DNA of 64,000 nucleotides from Streptomyces sp. 6-11-2 (GCF_006540305.1 NZ_BJOR01000001.1:1984001-2048000); one strand, 5' to 3'; positions 21,424-32,802 are shown, counted from the first letter of the stretch. A program made the numbers and translations. Notes: generated by a model not told the origin, from the sequence alone.

Positions 21424-24400
21424 TCATCCCGCGACCAGCCGGTCTTCGGCCCCCGGTGGGAACAGGCCCAGCCGGTGTGCCAGGGCGGCCGCCTCTCCGC
21501 GACCCGAAACACCCATTTTGGCCAGGATGTTCGAGACATGGACGCTGGCCGTCTTCGGCGAGATGAAGAGTTCCTCGGCTATCTGGCGGTTGGTGCGGCC
21601 GGCCGAGACCAGCCGCAGGACATCGCGTTCCCGGCTGGTCAGGCCCAGGGACTCGACCGGATCGGCGGAAGCGGAGGGCTGCTGCGGGGCGCCGGTCAGG
21701 GCGAGGCGGGCGCGGCGGGCCAGCAGGGCGACGGATTCGGCGAGCGGGCGGGCGCACAGGTGCTCGGCGACGGCGTGCGCCAGGCGCAGCAGCTCGGTGG
21801 CCCGGTCCCGCGGGCCCTCGTCGGTGCCGAGCAGGGCCTCGGCGAGGCGGAAGCGGACGCGGGCGAGGTCGTAGGGGCGTTCCAGCGTCTCGAAGGCTGC
21901 GACGATCTCGGCCCACTCCTCCGGGCAGCCGCGGCCCTCGGCACGCAGCAGTTCGGCGCGCACCCAGCGTTCGTACGCCTGCCAGACGGGCACGTTGGTG
22001 GCCAGCGTCTTGGCGGCGCCGCGGATGCGCCGCAAGGTCTCGGCGCGTCCGGGGCCGGCGGCGGGCAGCCCTGCCGCGCGGGTCTCCTCCCTGGCGGCGG
22101 TGAGCAGCAGCGGCCAGCCGTAGCGCTGGGTGCCTGGTGGAAAGCCGTCGTCCAGGACGCGTTCGAGTTCGGCGCGGGCGTCCAGCAGGCGACCCTCGCC
22201 CGCGGCGACCCCGAGCGCGATGCGGGCGAGCGGCAGGGAGTACTGGGGTGCGTAGTCGTGGGGGCCGAAGTGCTCACGGGCATTGGCCAGTTGCTCGGAC
22301 GCCTCGGCGAGGTCGCCGCGTTCGAGGGCGAGTTCGGCGCGGATCCGGGCGTGGAAACCGCGCGGCTTGGCGCTCTGCTCGGCGCGCCGGAACTGGGACG
22401 CCGCCTCGGCGGCCTCCTCCCAGCGCCCCAGGGTGAACAGCGATTCGGCGAGGTTGCCCCACACCCACGCCTCGCTGTTCAGCAGGCCGAAGCGCCGGGT
22501 GAAGGCGATCCCTTCCTCCATCAGCGGCACGGCCTCGCGGGAGCGGCCGACGGACTCCAGTTCGGAGGGCAGGTTGACGTAGGAGCGACCGGCGACGGCG
22601 GCGATGCCGTCGCCGACGGTGCGCTTGTTGACCTCGTACATCTCGGCGAGGCCCGCCTCGACGTCGCCGGCCTGGACCATGAGGCTGCCGAGGGTGAGCC
22701 GCGCGGTCATCTCGATCTCGCAGGCGCCGACCATGCGCGCGTACTCCACCGCCCGTTCGGCGGCGGAGAAGGCGTCGGGACCCGGCACGTGCACCATGGA
22801 CCAGTTGGCGACGTTGGCCAGCACCTCGGCGTGCACCTCGGACGGCGGCAGCCCGCGCACCAGCTCCTGCGCGGTGCCCAGTTCCCGCCAGCCGTCGCCG
22901 TGGGCCTTCGCCTGGACCAGCCAGGAGCGCTGGACCCAGAACCAGGCGGCCCGCAGAGGGTCGTTCTCGTCCTCCAGAAGACGCAGCGCCCGCTTGATGA
23001 TCTTCATGGAGCGGTCCCGCTCCCCGCAGAAGCGGCCGGCCACGGCGGCCTCGGCCAGCAGGTCGAGGTAGGTCAGCGGGGTGGTCGCCGGGTCGCAGCC
23101 GCACGGGGAGTACGTCTCGGTGTAGTCGACGGGGCGCAGCCGGGAGCGTACGTCCTGGGGCGCGGCGTCCCACAGTTCCATCGCCCGTTCCAGCAGCCTC
23201 AGTTGCTCGCTGTAGGCGTGCCGGGCGCGGGCCGCGACGGAGCCGTCGAGGACGGCGGGCAGGGCCTTGGCCGGGTCGTGGGCGTGGTACCAGTAGCTGG
23301 CCAGCCGCATGACGCGCTGGTCGGCGGGGACGAGGGTCGGGTCGGCCTCCAGAGCCTCGGCGTAGCGGCGGTTGAGGCGGGAGCGCTCGCCGGGCAGCAG
23401 GTCGTCGCTGACGGCCTCACGCACCAGGGAGTGCCGGAAGCGGTAGCCGTCGCCGGTGGGGGCGGCGACGAGGATGTTGGCGTTCACGGCGCCCCGCAGC
23501 GCCTCGATGAGGTCGTCCTCGGTGAGCCGGGCCACGGCCGCGAGCAGCCGGTGCTCGACGGTGGACCCGCCCTCGGCGACGATCCTGGCGATCCGCTGGG
23601 CGGGCTCGGGCAACTTCTCGACCCGGACGAGCAGCAGGTCGCGCAGGGAGTCGCTGAGGCTGGTGCGGCAGCCCTCGTGGGCGGCGACGGCGAGTTCCTC
23701 GACGAAGAAGGCGTTGCCGTCGGAGCGTTCGAAGATCTCGTCGACCTGGACCGGGTCCGGTTCGGTGGCGAGGATGCCGGCGATCTGACGGCCCGCCTCC
23801 TGCCGGGTGAAGCGGGCGAGTTCGAGACGGCGGACCGTGCGCAGCCGGTCGAGTTCGGCGAGCAGGGGCCGTAGCGGGTGGCGGCGGTGGATGTCGTCGG
23901 ACCGGTAGGTGGCCAGAACGACGAGGCGGCCGGTGCGCAGGGTGCGCAGGAGGTAGGCGAGCAGGTGCCGGGTGGAGGCGTCGGCCCAGTGCAGGTCCTC
24001 CAGGGCGACGACGACGGTGTGGTCGGCGGCGACGCGCTCCAGCAGACGGGCGGTGAGTTCGAAGAGACGGGCCATGCCCTCCTCGTCGTGCCGGCCGGTG
24101 CCTCGCGAGGGGGCCGGCTCGCCGAGTTCGGGCAGCAGCCGGGCGAGTTCCTCCTCCTGCCCGGCGGCCGCCGCGGCGAGTTCGCCGGGCAGTTCGCGGC
24201 GCAGGGCGCGCAGGGCTGCGGAGAAGGGGGCGAACGGCAGTCCGTCGGCGCCGATCTCCACGCAGCCGCCGAGCGCCACGACGGCGCCGGCGCGAACCGC
24301 GGCGCCGGTGAACTCCTCGATCAGGCGGGTCTTGCCGACGCCCGCCTCACCGCCGAGCAGCAGGGCCTGCGGCTCTCCCCGGGCCGCGCGGGCGAGCGCG

Positions 24401-24477
24401 TCGTGCAGAGTGCTCAACTCGTCGGCGCGGCCGACGAACACCGGACTGACGGACCTGGTCTCCACATGCCCGAGCAT
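21424..24477 (-). CDS. LAL-type (large ATP-binding LuxR family) transcriptional regulator
   Basis: 1017 residues. The N-terminal AAA ATPase module has Walker A (GGEAGVGKT, about residues 41-49) and Walker B (VVVALEDLHWAD). A long helical TPR-like middle region follows, then a C-terminal LuxR helix-turn-helix (LTSRERDVLRLVSAGRTNRQ, IAEELFISPKTASVHVSNIL). Such proteins act as ATP- and ligand-dependent activators. No biosynthetic cluster adjoins it, so its regulon is unknown. The start MLGHVETRSVSPVFVGRADEL is chosen because the domain begins within 15 residues of it; a GTG five codons later is an alternative. Small genes lie just upstream and downstream on the same strand. Confidence 0.93.
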   Translation of the reverse strand: MLGHVETRSVSPVFVGRADELSTLHDALARAARGEPQALLLGGEAGVGKTRLIEEFTGAAVRAGAVVALGGCVEIGADGLPFAPFSAALRALRRELPGELAAAAAGQEEELARLLPELGEPAPSRGTGRHDEEGMARLFELTARLLERVAADHTVVVALEDLHWADASTRHLLAYLLRTLRTGRLVVLATYRSDDIHRRHPLRPLLAELDRLRTVRRLELARFTRQEAGRQIAGILATEPDPVQVDEIFERSDGNAFFVEELAVAAHEGCRTSLSDSLRDLLLVRVEKLPEPAQRIARIVAEGGSTVEHRLLAAVARLTEDDLIEALRGAVNANILVAAPTGDGYRFRHSLVREAVSDDLLPGERSRLNRRYAEALEADPTLVPADQRVMRLASYWYHAHDPAKALPAVLDGSVAARARHAYSEQLRLLERAMELWDAAPQDVRSRLRPVDYTETYSPCGCDPATTPLTYLDLLAEAAVAGRFCGERDRSMKIIKRALRLLEDENDPLRAAWFWVQRSWLVQAKAHGDGWRELGTAQELVRGLPPSEVHAEVLANVANWSMVHVPGPDAFSAAERAVEYARMVGACEIEMTARLTLGSLMVQAGDVEAGLAEMYEVNKRTVGDGIAAVAGRSYVNLPSELESVGRSREAVPLMEEGIAFTRRFGLLNSEAWVWGNLAESLFTLGRWEEAAEAASQFRRAEQSAKPRGFHARIRAELALERGDLAEASEQLANAREHFGPHDYAPQYSLPLARIALGVAAGEGRLLDARAELERVLDDGFPPGTQRYGWPLLLTAAREETRAAGLPAAGPGRAETLRRIRGAAKTLATNVPVWQAYERWVRAELLRAEGRGCPEEWAEIVAAFETLERPYDLARVRFRLAEALLGTDEGPRDRATELLRLAHAVAEHLCARPLAESVALLARRARLALTGAPQQPSASADPVESLGLTSRERDVLRLVSAGRTNRQIAEELFISPKTASVHVSNILAKMGVSGRGEAAALAHRLGLFPPGAEDRLVAG

Positions 24478-24602
24478 CGCACGAGGGTCCGGCAGGGCGG
24501 CACCTGTTTTCCCCACGGCAGACGGACGGACCTGCGGGAGGCCCCGGCCCACCTCCGTGGAACCGGGGCCGTCCCTGCCGCCGGGATCGCGCCGGCCCGT
24601 GT

Positions 24603-24791
24603 TCACGCCGCGCGGGCGAACCGCCGCCGGTGGTGGGGGCCGTGGGTATGGGGCTCCGCCTCGGCGGTTCGCCCGTCGGCCGAGCGACGGGCGGCACGGC
24701 GGGCGCGCAGGACCTCGCGGACCAGGCGGTTCTGCTCGGCGCGGCGGCCGAGTTCGGCGGAGCGCAGCTGGTGCAGTTCGTAGTGGAACAT
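24603..24791 (-). CDS. small Arg/His-rich protein, 62 residues, unknown function
   Basis: Begins MFHYELHQLRSAELGRRAEQ after a GGGGAGAG site about 4-5 bases before the ATG. The first 40 residues look like one amphipathic helix with repeated Arg pairs (RRAEQNRLVREVLRARRAARR). The tail is His/Arg-rich (PHTHGPHHRRRFARAA). Similar short proteins beginning MFxYELHxLRSAEL are, to my memory, widespread in Streptomyces and uncharacterised. It is upstream of the LAL regulator on the same strand with a 125-base gap. Confidence 0.75.
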   Translation of the reverse strand: MFHYELHQLRSAELGRRAEQNRLVREVLRARRAARRSADGRTAEAEPHTHGPHHRRRFARAA

Positions 24792-24997
24792 GTTCTCTCC
24801 CCGGTGAGCGGTGGTTTCGGCGTCGCTTTCCGCGATGCCTCCACTGTCGTCTCCCAGGGGGTACGGCCACATCGGGAGAGTTCCGCATCTTCCCCGCGCG
24901 GGGTGCCTTAGGCGCGTGTGCGGGGACCGCGGGGCGGCCGTAAGGCACCGGTGGACGCGAGTAAGGCGGGTCCAGGGCACGCCCGGAACCTCGCCTG

Positions 24998-25037
24998 GCA
25001 CGGGGACGGCGGCACGGGGACGGCGGCACGGGGACGA
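24998..25037. repeat. 14-base tandem repeat, nearly three copies
   Basis: The unit GCACGGGGACGGCG occurs at 24998 and 25012 exactly, with a third copy at 25026 that departs after 11 bases. It lies 20 bases beyond the stop of the GNAT gene and does not form an obvious hairpin. It is probably replication slippage in GC-rich DNA. Nothing else is visible in the 267-base gap. Confidence 0.75.
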
Positions 25038-25058
25038 TGGCGAACCCGCCCGGCCGTC

Positions 25059-25625
25059 TCAACGACCGTCGCGCGCGCGTGCCTCACGCCACGCGGGGGC
25101 GAGCACCGCCCACACCTCCATGTCCTGGCGCACGCCCCGGTAGGGGAACCTCTCGCGCAGGACGCCCTCGCGGGTCATCCCCAGCCGTCGCGCCACGTTG
25201 ATGCTCGCCTCGTTGGCGGAGGAGGCGCGCCACTCCACACGGTGCATGCCCCGCTCGTCGAACGCCCAGTCGATGAGCTCCCGCGCGCCGCGTGTGACGA
25301 GTCCGCGCCCGGTGCCGGCCGGCTCCAGCCAGCAGCCGATCTCACAGGTGCCGGTGGCCGTGTCGAAGACGCGGAACAGCAGTCCGCCGACCAGCTCGCC
25401 CTCCAGCCACAGCCCGTGCAGGAAGCCGCTGTCGGCGGCGCGCTTGTCGGCGTACGACTGGAGGACGGCTCGCGCGGAGTCCACGTCCGTGGCGTTCGCG
25501 CCGAACGGGATGTACCGCGTGACGAACTCCCGTCCCCGCTCCAGGTGCGCGAGGAACTCCTCGGCGTGCCACGGCTCCAGGGGCCGCAGTTCGGCTCCCT
25601 CGTCACCCAGAGGTATCGCGTACAT
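25059..25625 (-). CDS. GNAT-family N-acetyltransferase (RimJ/RimL type)
   Basis: 188 residues matching the RimJ/RimL/SpeG-like branch of GNAT enzymes, which transfer acetyl from acetyl-CoA to a protein or small-molecule amine. Typical segments are the N-terminal ELRPLEPWHAEEFLAHLERG, the acetyl-CoA loop region GCWLEPAGTGRGLVTRGA (a Q/R-x-x-G-x-G/A-type pattern) and the C-terminal SANEASINVARRLGMTREGVLRER. The start overlaps the end of the upstream MMPL gene by 23 bases, which implies co-transcription and perhaps translational coupling. The substrate is unknown. Confidence 0.9.
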   Translation of the reverse strand: MYAIPLGDEGAELRPLEPWHAEEFLAHLERGREFVTRYIPFGANATDVDSARAVLQSYADKRAADSGFLHGLWLEGELVGGLLFRVFDTATGTCEIGCWLEPAGTGRGLVTRGARELIDWAFDERGMHRVEWRASSANEASINVARRLGMTREGVLRERFPYRGVRQDMEVWAVLAPAWREARARDGR

Positions 25626-27840
25626 CCCGCTGCGTCTCCTTCGTCAGAGCGTCCACGACGTCCGTGAGCCTCTCATGCGCCGCGCGGCACTCGGGCGGCT
25701 CGATGCTGATCCGGGGCAGCACGCGGTCGAGCCGGCGCGGCAGCCACCAGTTGGCGCGGCCGAGCATGTGCATCAGGGCGGGCACGAGCAGCGTGCGCAG
25801 CACGAAGGCGTCGAGGGCGACGGCGGAGGCGAGCGCGATGCCGAACATGGCGATCACGCGGTCGCCGCTGAGGACGAAGGCGAGGAAGACCGAGATCATG
25901 ATGACCGCGGCGGAGTTGATCACCCGGCTGGTCTCGGCGAGTCCGACGCGGACCGCCCGCCGGTTGTCACCGGTCTCCAGCCACTCCTCGTACATCCGGC
26001 TGACCAGGAAGACCTGGTAGTCCATGGAGAGCCCGAAGAGCACCGAGACCATGATCACGGGCAGGAAGGGCTCGATCGGTCCCTCCCGGCCGAGGCCGAG
26101 GAACTCGCTGCCCCAGCCCCACTGGAAGATCGTGACGACGACACCGAACGCGGCGGCGACGGCGGCGATGTTCATCGCGGCGGCCTTCAGGGGTATGCCG
26201 AGGGACCGGAAGGCGAGCAGCAGCAGTACGCAGCCGAGGCCGACCACCACGCCGACGAACAGCGGCAGTCTGCCGATGATCACGCCGGCGAAGTCGTCGT
26301 ATCCGGCGGTGACTCCGCCGACGTGCAGGTCGAGCGTGGTGCCGGTCTCGGCGCGCGGCAGCACGTCGGTGCGCAGCCGGTGGACGAGGTCGCTGGTGCG
26401 CTGGGACTGCGGCGCGGAGTCGGGGACCACGTTGAGGTAGGCCATGGTGCCGCCGGAGTTGTAGGTCACCGGGGTCACCGCGACGACGCCCTCGGTGGCG
26501 CGCAGGGTGGTGTCGAGGTTGTCCAGGGCGAGCCTGCCCTCGGCCCCCTCCACGCGGGTCACCAGGGTGAGCGGCCCGTTGACGCCCGGCCCGAAGCCCT
26601 CGGCGACGAGGTCGTACGCCTTCCGGGTGGTCGCCGTCCTGGGGTCGTTGCCCTGGTCGGACGTGCCGAGGCGGAGGGAGAGCGTGGGCAGGGCCAGCAC
26701 GGTGACGACGGCGAGGGCGACGAGGCCGAGCGCCTTGGGGTGGCGTTCGACGAAGGCCGACCAGCGGGCGGCGAACCCGGTGGGCACCTCGGGCTCGGGC
26801 CCGTGTTCGGCCAGGCGGCGCCGTTCACGGCGGCTCAGGGCGCGCGGGCCGATGAAGGACAGCAGCGCGGGCAGCAGGGTCACCGAGGCGGCGACGGTGA
26901 GGACGACGGTCAGCGAGGCGGCGACCGCCACGCCGTTGAGGAAGCCCAGCCGCAGGATGAGCATGCCGAGCAGGGCGATGCAGACCGTGGCACCCGCGAA
27001 GACGACGGCGCGTCCGGTGGTGGCGACGGCGTTCGTGACCGCCTCGGTGGAGCTGAGTCCGCGTTTCAGTCCGCGCCGGTGCCGGGTGACGATGAACAGG
27101 GCGTAGTCGATGCCGACGCCGAGTCCGATCAGCATGCCCAGCATGGGCGCGAAGTCGGCGACCGTCATGGCGTGGCCGAGGAGTCCGACGGCGGCGTGCG
27201 CGGTGCCCACGCTCAGCAGCGCGGTGGCGATGGGCAGCACGGCGGCGGCGAGCGAGCCGAAGGCGATGAGCAGCACCCCGGCGGCGACGAGCACGCCGAC
27301 GACCTCGGCGGTGTGGTCGCCGGATGCCGCGGTGAGGCTGATCGCGCTGCCGCCGAGTTCCACCTGGAGCCCGCCGGTCCCGGCCGCCTTGGCCGCTTCG
27401 ACCACGGCCTCGGCCTGGGGCTTGGTGATGTCCTGGGAGGGGCGGGTGAAGGTGACCGTGGCGTACGCGGTGTGCCCGTCGGGGCTGATCTGGTCGGAGC
27501 CCTGGGCGTCCTGGTCCTTGTAGGGGCTGGTCACGGACGCCACTTGGGGCAGGGCGGCGATCTTGTCCAGGGCGCGGGTCATGGTCTGCTCGACGTCCGG
27601 GGCGCGCACCGTGCCGGACGTGGTGTGCCAGACGACGGTGTCACTGTCTCCGCCGAGTCCCGGGAAGCCCTCCTTGAGCAACTGGGTGGCGCGTGCCGAG
27701 TCGGTGCCGGGGACCTCGTAGTCGTTGGAGTAGGCGGAGCCGGTGACCGAGGCGGCCGCGGTGACCCCACCGAAGGCAAGGAGCCAGAGCAGTACGACGA
27801 CGAGGCGGTGCCGGACACACCAGCGCGCTAGGGCTGCCAC
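25603..27840 (-). CDS. MMPL/RND-family membrane transporter
   Basis: 745 residues with the MMPL layout: TM1 (LVVVLLWLLAFGGVTAAASV), a large extracytoplasmic loop, five TMs, and then a second copy of the same arrangement. The two signature segments are GLGVGIDYALFIVTRHRRGL and FGLSMDYQVFLVSRMYEEW, whose Asp-Tyr pairs are linked to proton relay in this family. Members export lipids or hydrophobic natural products. The GTG start (VAALARWCVRHRLVV) has GGGAG 8 bases upstream. A GNAT gene overlaps its 3' end. No regulator is adjacent, and the 212 bases upstream are less GC-rich and should hold the promoter. Confidence 0.93.
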   Translation of the reverse strand: MAALARWCVRHRLVVVLLWLLAFGGVTAAASVTGSAYSNDYEVPGTDSARATQLLKEGFPGLGGDSDTVVWHTTSGTVRAPDVEQTMTRALDKIAALPQVASVTSPYKDQDAQGSDQISPDGHTAYATVTFTRPSQDITKPQAEAVVEAAKAAGTGGLQVELGGSAISLTAASGDHTAEVVGVLVAAGVLLIAFGSLAAAVLPIATALLSVGTAHAAVGLLGHAMTVADFAPMLGMLIGLGVGIDYALFIVTRHRRGLKRGLSSTEAVTNAVATTGRAVVFAGATVCIALLGMLILRLGFLNGVAVAASLTVVLTVAASVTLLPALLSFIGPRALSRRERRRLAEHGPEPEVPTGFAARWSAFVERHPKALGLVALAVVTVLALPTLSLRLGTSDQGNDPRTATTRKAYDLVAEGFGPGVNGPLTLVTRVEGAEGRLALDNLDTTLRATEGVVAVTPVTYNSGGTMAYLNVVPDSAPQSQRTSDLVHRLRTDVLPRAETGTTLDLHVGGVTAGYDDFAGVIIGRLPLFVGVVVGLGCVLLLLAFRSLGIPLKAAAMNIAAVAAAFGVVVTIFQWGWGSEFLGLGREGPIEPFLPVIMVSVLFGLSMDYQVFLVSRMYEEWLETGDNRRAVRVGLAETSRVINSAAVIMISVFLAFVLSGDRVIAMFGIALASAVALDAFVLRTLLVPALMHMLGRANWWLPRRLDRVLPRISIEPPECRAAHERLTDVVDALTKETQRDVRDTSG

Positions 27841-28052
27841 GAACGTGCTCCCAGGAAGGATTTGTGGATCTTTGACCGGGAAAAGACGTCCATGATCGGA
27901 ACAGCCCGCAAAGAACGCATGAGCAATCTGAAGACACTCTTGCAGGCGAATCTGATCGTTTAGCCGGTTCGTGTGCTGATTCACAGCAGTGCGACCCAAT
28001 TCACAGGACAATCAGATGAAGCCCGTCGCCCCTCCGGGCGTCCACCGCGCGG

Positions 28053-28475
28053 TCAGTCGAGCTGGTCGCCGAGCGCCATCACCATCACCCCGGCGATCAG
28101 CAGCCACAGTGCCCGCCGGGTGCGTCCCCGGGAGCCGATGAAGGTCGCCACGGCACAGACGGCGGCGCCGGCGGCGTAGGCGGCCGGGACGAGCGCGGAG
28201 GCCGAGCGGGACAGCCGCAGCAGTGCGGCGGCGAGTCCGGCGAGCGTCAGCAGGGCTCCGGCCCCGGCCGCCGTCCACCGGGCGCGGCGTGCGACCTCCG
28301 CGGGGTCCTCCGCCTCGTCCTCGGCGCCGTCCTCGTCCTCGGCGCCGTCGTCCTTCACGGCGCCGTCCTCACCCACGTCGACGTCGCTCTCGGCGTGGTC
28401 CTCCGTCCCGGCCGCCTCGACGTCGTCGGCCCCGGATATCGCGGGGTGCGTTTCGGAATCGGCGCGTCCACTCAT
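28053..28475 (-). CDS. membrane protein with acidic N-terminal domain, 140 residues
   Basis: The first 65 residues are strongly acidic and probably disordered (EDEDGAEDEAEDPAEVARR). About four hydrophobic segments follow (WTAAGAGALLTLAGLAAALL, ALVPAAYAAGAAVCAVATFI, RRALWLLIAGVMVMALGDQ). The ATG at 28475 is chosen as the only sensible start; the Shine-Dalgarno is weak. I do not recognise a domain. It lies downstream of gatB but a strong terminator separates them. Confidence 0.75.
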   Translation of the reverse strand: MSGRADSETHPAISGADDVEAAGTEDHAESDVDVGEDGAVKDDGAEDEDGAEDEAEDPAEVARRARWTAAGAGALLTLAGLAAALLRLSRSASALVPAAYAAGAAVCAVATFIGSRGRTRRALWLLIAGVMVMALGDQLD

Positions 28476-28550
28476 GGCGCGCGAGCGTAGCGCCTCCGTC
28501 CGACGGCACCGACGGGGGGTCGGGCCGTTCTCCCCCCCGTACCGGCATGC

Positions 28551-28586
28551 CTCGGGGGGCGCACCGGATCCGGTGCACCCCCCGAG
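28551..28586 (-). terminator. strong hairpin terminator after gatB
   Basis: CTCGGGGGG-C-GCACCG and CGGTGC-A-CCCCCCGAG pair with a single internal mismatch around a GATC loop. It starts 14 bases past the gatB stop and should end the gatCAB transcript. Confidence 0.9.
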
Positions 28587-28600
28587 ACGGTTCCGCGGGC

Positions 28601-30112
28601 TCAGCCCTCGACGCCGAGCTTCTCCAGGATCAGCTCCTTGACGCGGGCCGCGTCGGCCTGGCCGCGGGTCGCCTTCATGACCGCGCCGACCAGGGCGCCG
28701 GCCGCGGCCACCTTGCCGCCGCGGATCTTGTCCGCGACGGCCGGGTTCCCGGCGATGGCCTCGTCGACGGCGGCGGTCAGCGCGCCCTCGTCGGAGACGA
28801 CCTTCAGGCCTCGCTTGTCGACGACCTCGTCCGGGGTGCCCTCGCCGGCGAGGACGCCCTCGATGACCTGGCGGGCCAGCTTGTCGTTCAGATCGCCCTT
28901 GGCGACCAGCTCGGTGACCCGGGCGACCTGCGCCGGCGTGATCGCCAGCTCGTCCAGCGCCTTGCCGGACTCGTTGGCGGCACGCGCCAGCTCGCCCATC
29001 CACCACTTGCGGGCGGAGGCGGCGTCGGCACCGGCGTCGATGGTGGCGACGATGAGGTCCAGGGCACCGGCGTTGAGGATGGCCTGCATCTCGGTGGCCG
29101 AGACACCCCACTCCTCGCGGAGCCGGCTGCGGCGCACCAGCGGCAGCTCGGGCAGCGCGGCCCGGATCTCCTCGACCCACTCGCGCGAGGGCGCCACCGG
29201 GACCAGGTCCGGCTCGGGGAAGTACCGGTAGTCCTCGGCCTCCTCCTTGACGCGGCCGGAGGTCGTGGACCCCGTGTCCTCGTGGAAGTGACGGGTCTCC
29301 TGGATCACCGTGCCGCCGCCGTTCAGCACGGCGGCGTGGCGCTGGATCTCGAAACGGGCCGCGCGCTCCACGGACCGCAGCGAGTTGACGTTCTTCGTCT
29401 CGGAGCGGGTGCCGAACTTGTCGGCGTCCTTGGGCATCAGCGACAGGTTGACGTCGCAGCGCATCTGGCCCATCTCCATACGGGCCTCGGACACGCCCAG
29501 CGCCCGGATGAGCTCGCGCAGCTCACGGACGTAGGCCTTGGCCACCTCAGGAGCCCGCTCGCCGGCACCGGTGATCGGCTTGGTGACGATCTCGATCAGC
29601 GGGATGCCGGCGCGGTTGTAGTCCAGCAGGGAGTGGGACGCGCCGTGGATGCGGCCGGTGGCGCCGCCGACGTGCGTCGACTTGCCGGTGTCCTCCTCCA
29701 TGTGGGCGCGCTCGATCTCCACGCGGAAGGTCTCGCCGTCCTCCAGCTGCACGTCGAGGTAGCCGTTGAAGGCGATCGGCTCGTCGTACTGGGAGGTCTG
29801 GAAGTTCTTCGGCATGTCCGGATAGAAGTAGTTCTTCCGGGCGAAGCGGCACCACTCGGCGATCTCGCAGTGCAGCGCGAGGCCGATCTTGATGGCGGAC
29901 TCCACGCCGGTCGCGTTGACGACCGGGAGCGCGCCGGGCAGGCCGAGGCAGGTCGGGCAGGTCTGGGTGTTCGGCTCGGCACCGAGCGCGGTCGAGCAGC
30001 CGCAGAACATCTTGGTGGCGGTGCCGAGTTCGACATGGACCTCGAGGCCCATGACGGGGTCGTACGACGCCAGCGCGTCCTCGTACGACACCAGGTCGGT
30101 CGTGGTGGTCAC
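28601..30112 (-). CDS. gatB: Asp-tRNA(Asn)/Glu-tRNA(Gln) amidotransferase subunit B
   Basis: The 503-residue subunit binds misacylated tRNA and phosphorylates the acyl group, so that GatA-derived ammonia can make Gln-tRNA(Gln) or Asn-tRNA(Asn). The N-terminal catalytic signature [20 protein letters not shown] is present, along with [15 protein letters not shown] carrying the paired cysteines for the zinc site. The C-terminal YqeY-like tail domain runs to the end ([20 protein letters not shown]). The start is a GTG ([14 protein letters not shown]) with a GAGAGGGAAG purine run upstream. It lies 16 bases after a small membrane protein gene in the gat operon. Confidence 0.97.
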   Translation of the reverse strand: MTTTTDLVSYEDALASYDPVMGLEVHVELGTATKMFCGCSTALGAEPNTQTCPTCLGLPGALPVVNATGVESAIKIGLALHCEIAEWCRFARKNYFYPDMPKNFQTSQYDEPIAFNGYLDVQLEDGETFRVEIERAHMEEDTGKSTHVGGATGRIHGASHSLLDYNRAGIPLIEIVTKPITGAGERAPEVAKAYVRELRELIRALGVSEARMEMGQMRCDVNLSLMPKDADKFGTRSETKNVNSLRSVERAARFEIQRHAAVLNGGGTVIQETRHFHEDTGSTTSGRVKEEAEDYRYFPEPDLVPVAPSREWVEEIRAALPELPLVRRSRLREEWGVSATEMQAILNAGALDLIVATIDAGADAASARKWWMGELARAANESGKALDELAITPAQVARVTELVAKGDLNDKLARQVIEGVLAGEGTPDEVVDKRGLKVVSDEGALTAAVDEAIAGNPAVADKIRGGKVAAAGALVGAVMKATRGQADAARVKELILEKLGVEG

Positions 30113-30128
30113 GGTGAAAACTTCCCTC

Positions 30129-30367
30129 TCAGCCCAGCAGGACGTCGTCGTCGCCCAGCCGCTTGAGCTCGCGGCAGAGGATGGCGAGGCCGGTGACGAT
30201 CGCTACGGCGGACACGGTGGCGTCGATCAGGCGCAGCGTGTCGTGCTCGGCGCGGGCCTTCCTGATCTGCTTGGCGACACCCACCGCGCCGAACGCGGTG
30301 GTGGCCATGGACAGGTACGTACCGGACTTGGACTTCTTGAAGCCCTTGGCCTTGGCGAGTGCCTTAC

Positions 30368-30371
<4 letters not shown>
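30129..30371 (-). CDS. small membrane protein embedded in the gat operon, 80 residues
   Basis: The GTG start ([20 protein letters not shown]) overlaps the gatA stop codon by 4 bases (GTGA), with GGAGG 10 bases upstream, so translation is probably coupled to gatA. The N-terminus is Lys-rich (five Lys in the first 16), a weaker hydrophobic segment lies around [15 protein letters not shown], and one clear TM helix is [18 protein letters not shown]. The C-terminus is acidic. I recall an equivalent small gene between gatA and gatB in other streptomycetes. Function is unknown; co-translation with the amidotransferase suggests, but does not show, a related role. Confidence 0.8.
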
Positions 30372-31870
<1,499 letters not shown>

Positions 31871-31875
31871 GGCTG

Positions 31876-32172
31876 TCACTCCTCACCCAGGATCTGCGGC
31901 ACCTTGAAACGCTGCTGCTCCTGGGCCGGGGCGCCGGAGAGCGCCTGCTCGGAGGTGAGCGACGGACGGACCTCGTCCGCGCGCATGACGTTGGTCAGCG
32001 GCAGCGGGTGGGAGGTCGGCGGTACGTCTTGGTCGGCGACCTCGCTGACGCGGGCCACCGCGCCGATGATGTCGTCGAGCTGTCCCGCGAGGTGGTCGAG
32101 TTCCTCGGGCTTCAGCTCCAGACGCGCCAGCCGGGCGAGGTGGGCGACCTCCTCGCGCGTGATGCCAGGCAT
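31876..32172 (-). CDS. gatC: Asp-tRNA(Asn)/Glu-tRNA(Gln) amidotransferase subunit C
   Basis: The 98-residue scaffold subunit wraps around GatA and GatB. The family opening [20 protein letters not shown] and the following helix ([20 protein letters not shown]) are typical, as is the C-terminal strand [16 protein letters not shown] precedes the ATG by about 7 bases. It is the first gene of gatC-gatA-small protein-gatB. Confidence 0.96.
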   Translation of the reverse strand: MPGITREEVAHLARLARLELKPEELDHLAGQLDDIIGAVARVSEVADQDVPPTSHPLPLTNVMRADEVRPSLTSEQALSGAPAQEQQRFKVPQILGEE

Positions 32173-32223
32173 GCAGCGATCCTCTGGGGTGAGTGTGTGT
32201 GCTTTGGCTCAATCCTATGGGGC

Positions 32224-32264
32224 GGGGCGGGGTGGCCGTGAAACGGTTTGCCGGACCCCGCCCC
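32224..32264 (-). terminator. hairpin after the cupin gene
   Basis: GGGGCGGGGT (32224-32233) pairs with ACCCCGCCCC (32255-32264), with a further partial pairing inside the 21-base loop. It lies 13 bases past the cupin stop and upstream of gatC, so it insulates the gat operon. Confidence 0.7.
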
Positions 32265-32277
32265 ACGGGTCCGGCGT

Positions 32278-32769
32278 TCAGCGGCGCGCGTCCCAGGCCC
32301 GGCTGCTCAGGAAGTGGTTGTCGTACAGGTCCTGCACCTCCAGCAGGCTCTCCGGGGTGACCTCGCCCAGGCGGATGCGCTGGAGGTGGCGGAAGTACGC
32401 GAAGCGCTCGACGCCCGGCGTGATGACGATGAGGAGGTCGGCCCCGCGGCCGGGGGCGGCGGCGAACGCGTGCGGCCGGCCTGGTGGGACGACGACCAGG
32501 TCACCGCGCTCGGCCGTGACCACGTCGTCGCCGGAGAGCAGCTCCGCGGACCCGTCCAGGACGAAGAACATCTCGGCGGAGTTGTCGTGCCGGTGCGGCC
32601 GGGCGCCGTCGGCGCCCTCGGCCAGGGTGACGCGCACGGTGGACAGCGCGCCGCCGGTCGCGCTGCTGTCGGCCAGCAGCTTCACGCCGACGGGGTCCCC
32701 GCCGACCACCTCGGCCCGAGCGTCACGGACCAGCACGGTTTCGTCGAACTTCGGCATGAACAGCGACAT
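32278..32769 (-). CDS. cupin-domain protein
   Basis: 163 residues with one cupin barrel. Motif 1 is PHRHDNSAEMFFVLDGSAEL (two His and a Glu for a metal) and motif 2 is VVVPPGRPHAFAAAPG (the fourth ligand His). The C-terminal helix region (FAYFRHLQRIRLGEVTPESL) resembles quercetin dioxygenase-like and small-molecule-binding cupins of Streptomyces. The metal and substrate are unknown. The ATG is MSLFMPKFDETVLV. It is followed, 33 bases upstream on the same strand, by a DUF4267 membrane protein gene, and both probably share a promoter controlled by the divergent TetR. Confidence 0.85.
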   Translation of the reverse strand: MSLFMPKFDETVLVRDARAEVVGGDPVGVKLLADSSATGGALSTVRVTLAEGADGARPHRHDNSAEMFFVLDGSAELLSGDDVVTAERGDLVVVPPGRPHAFAAAPGRGADLLIVITPGVERFAYFRHLQRIRLGEVTPESLLEVQDLYDNHFLSSRAWDARR

Positions 32770-32802
32770 GATGCGACTCCCCCGGTCGGATGGCGGATGC
32801 GC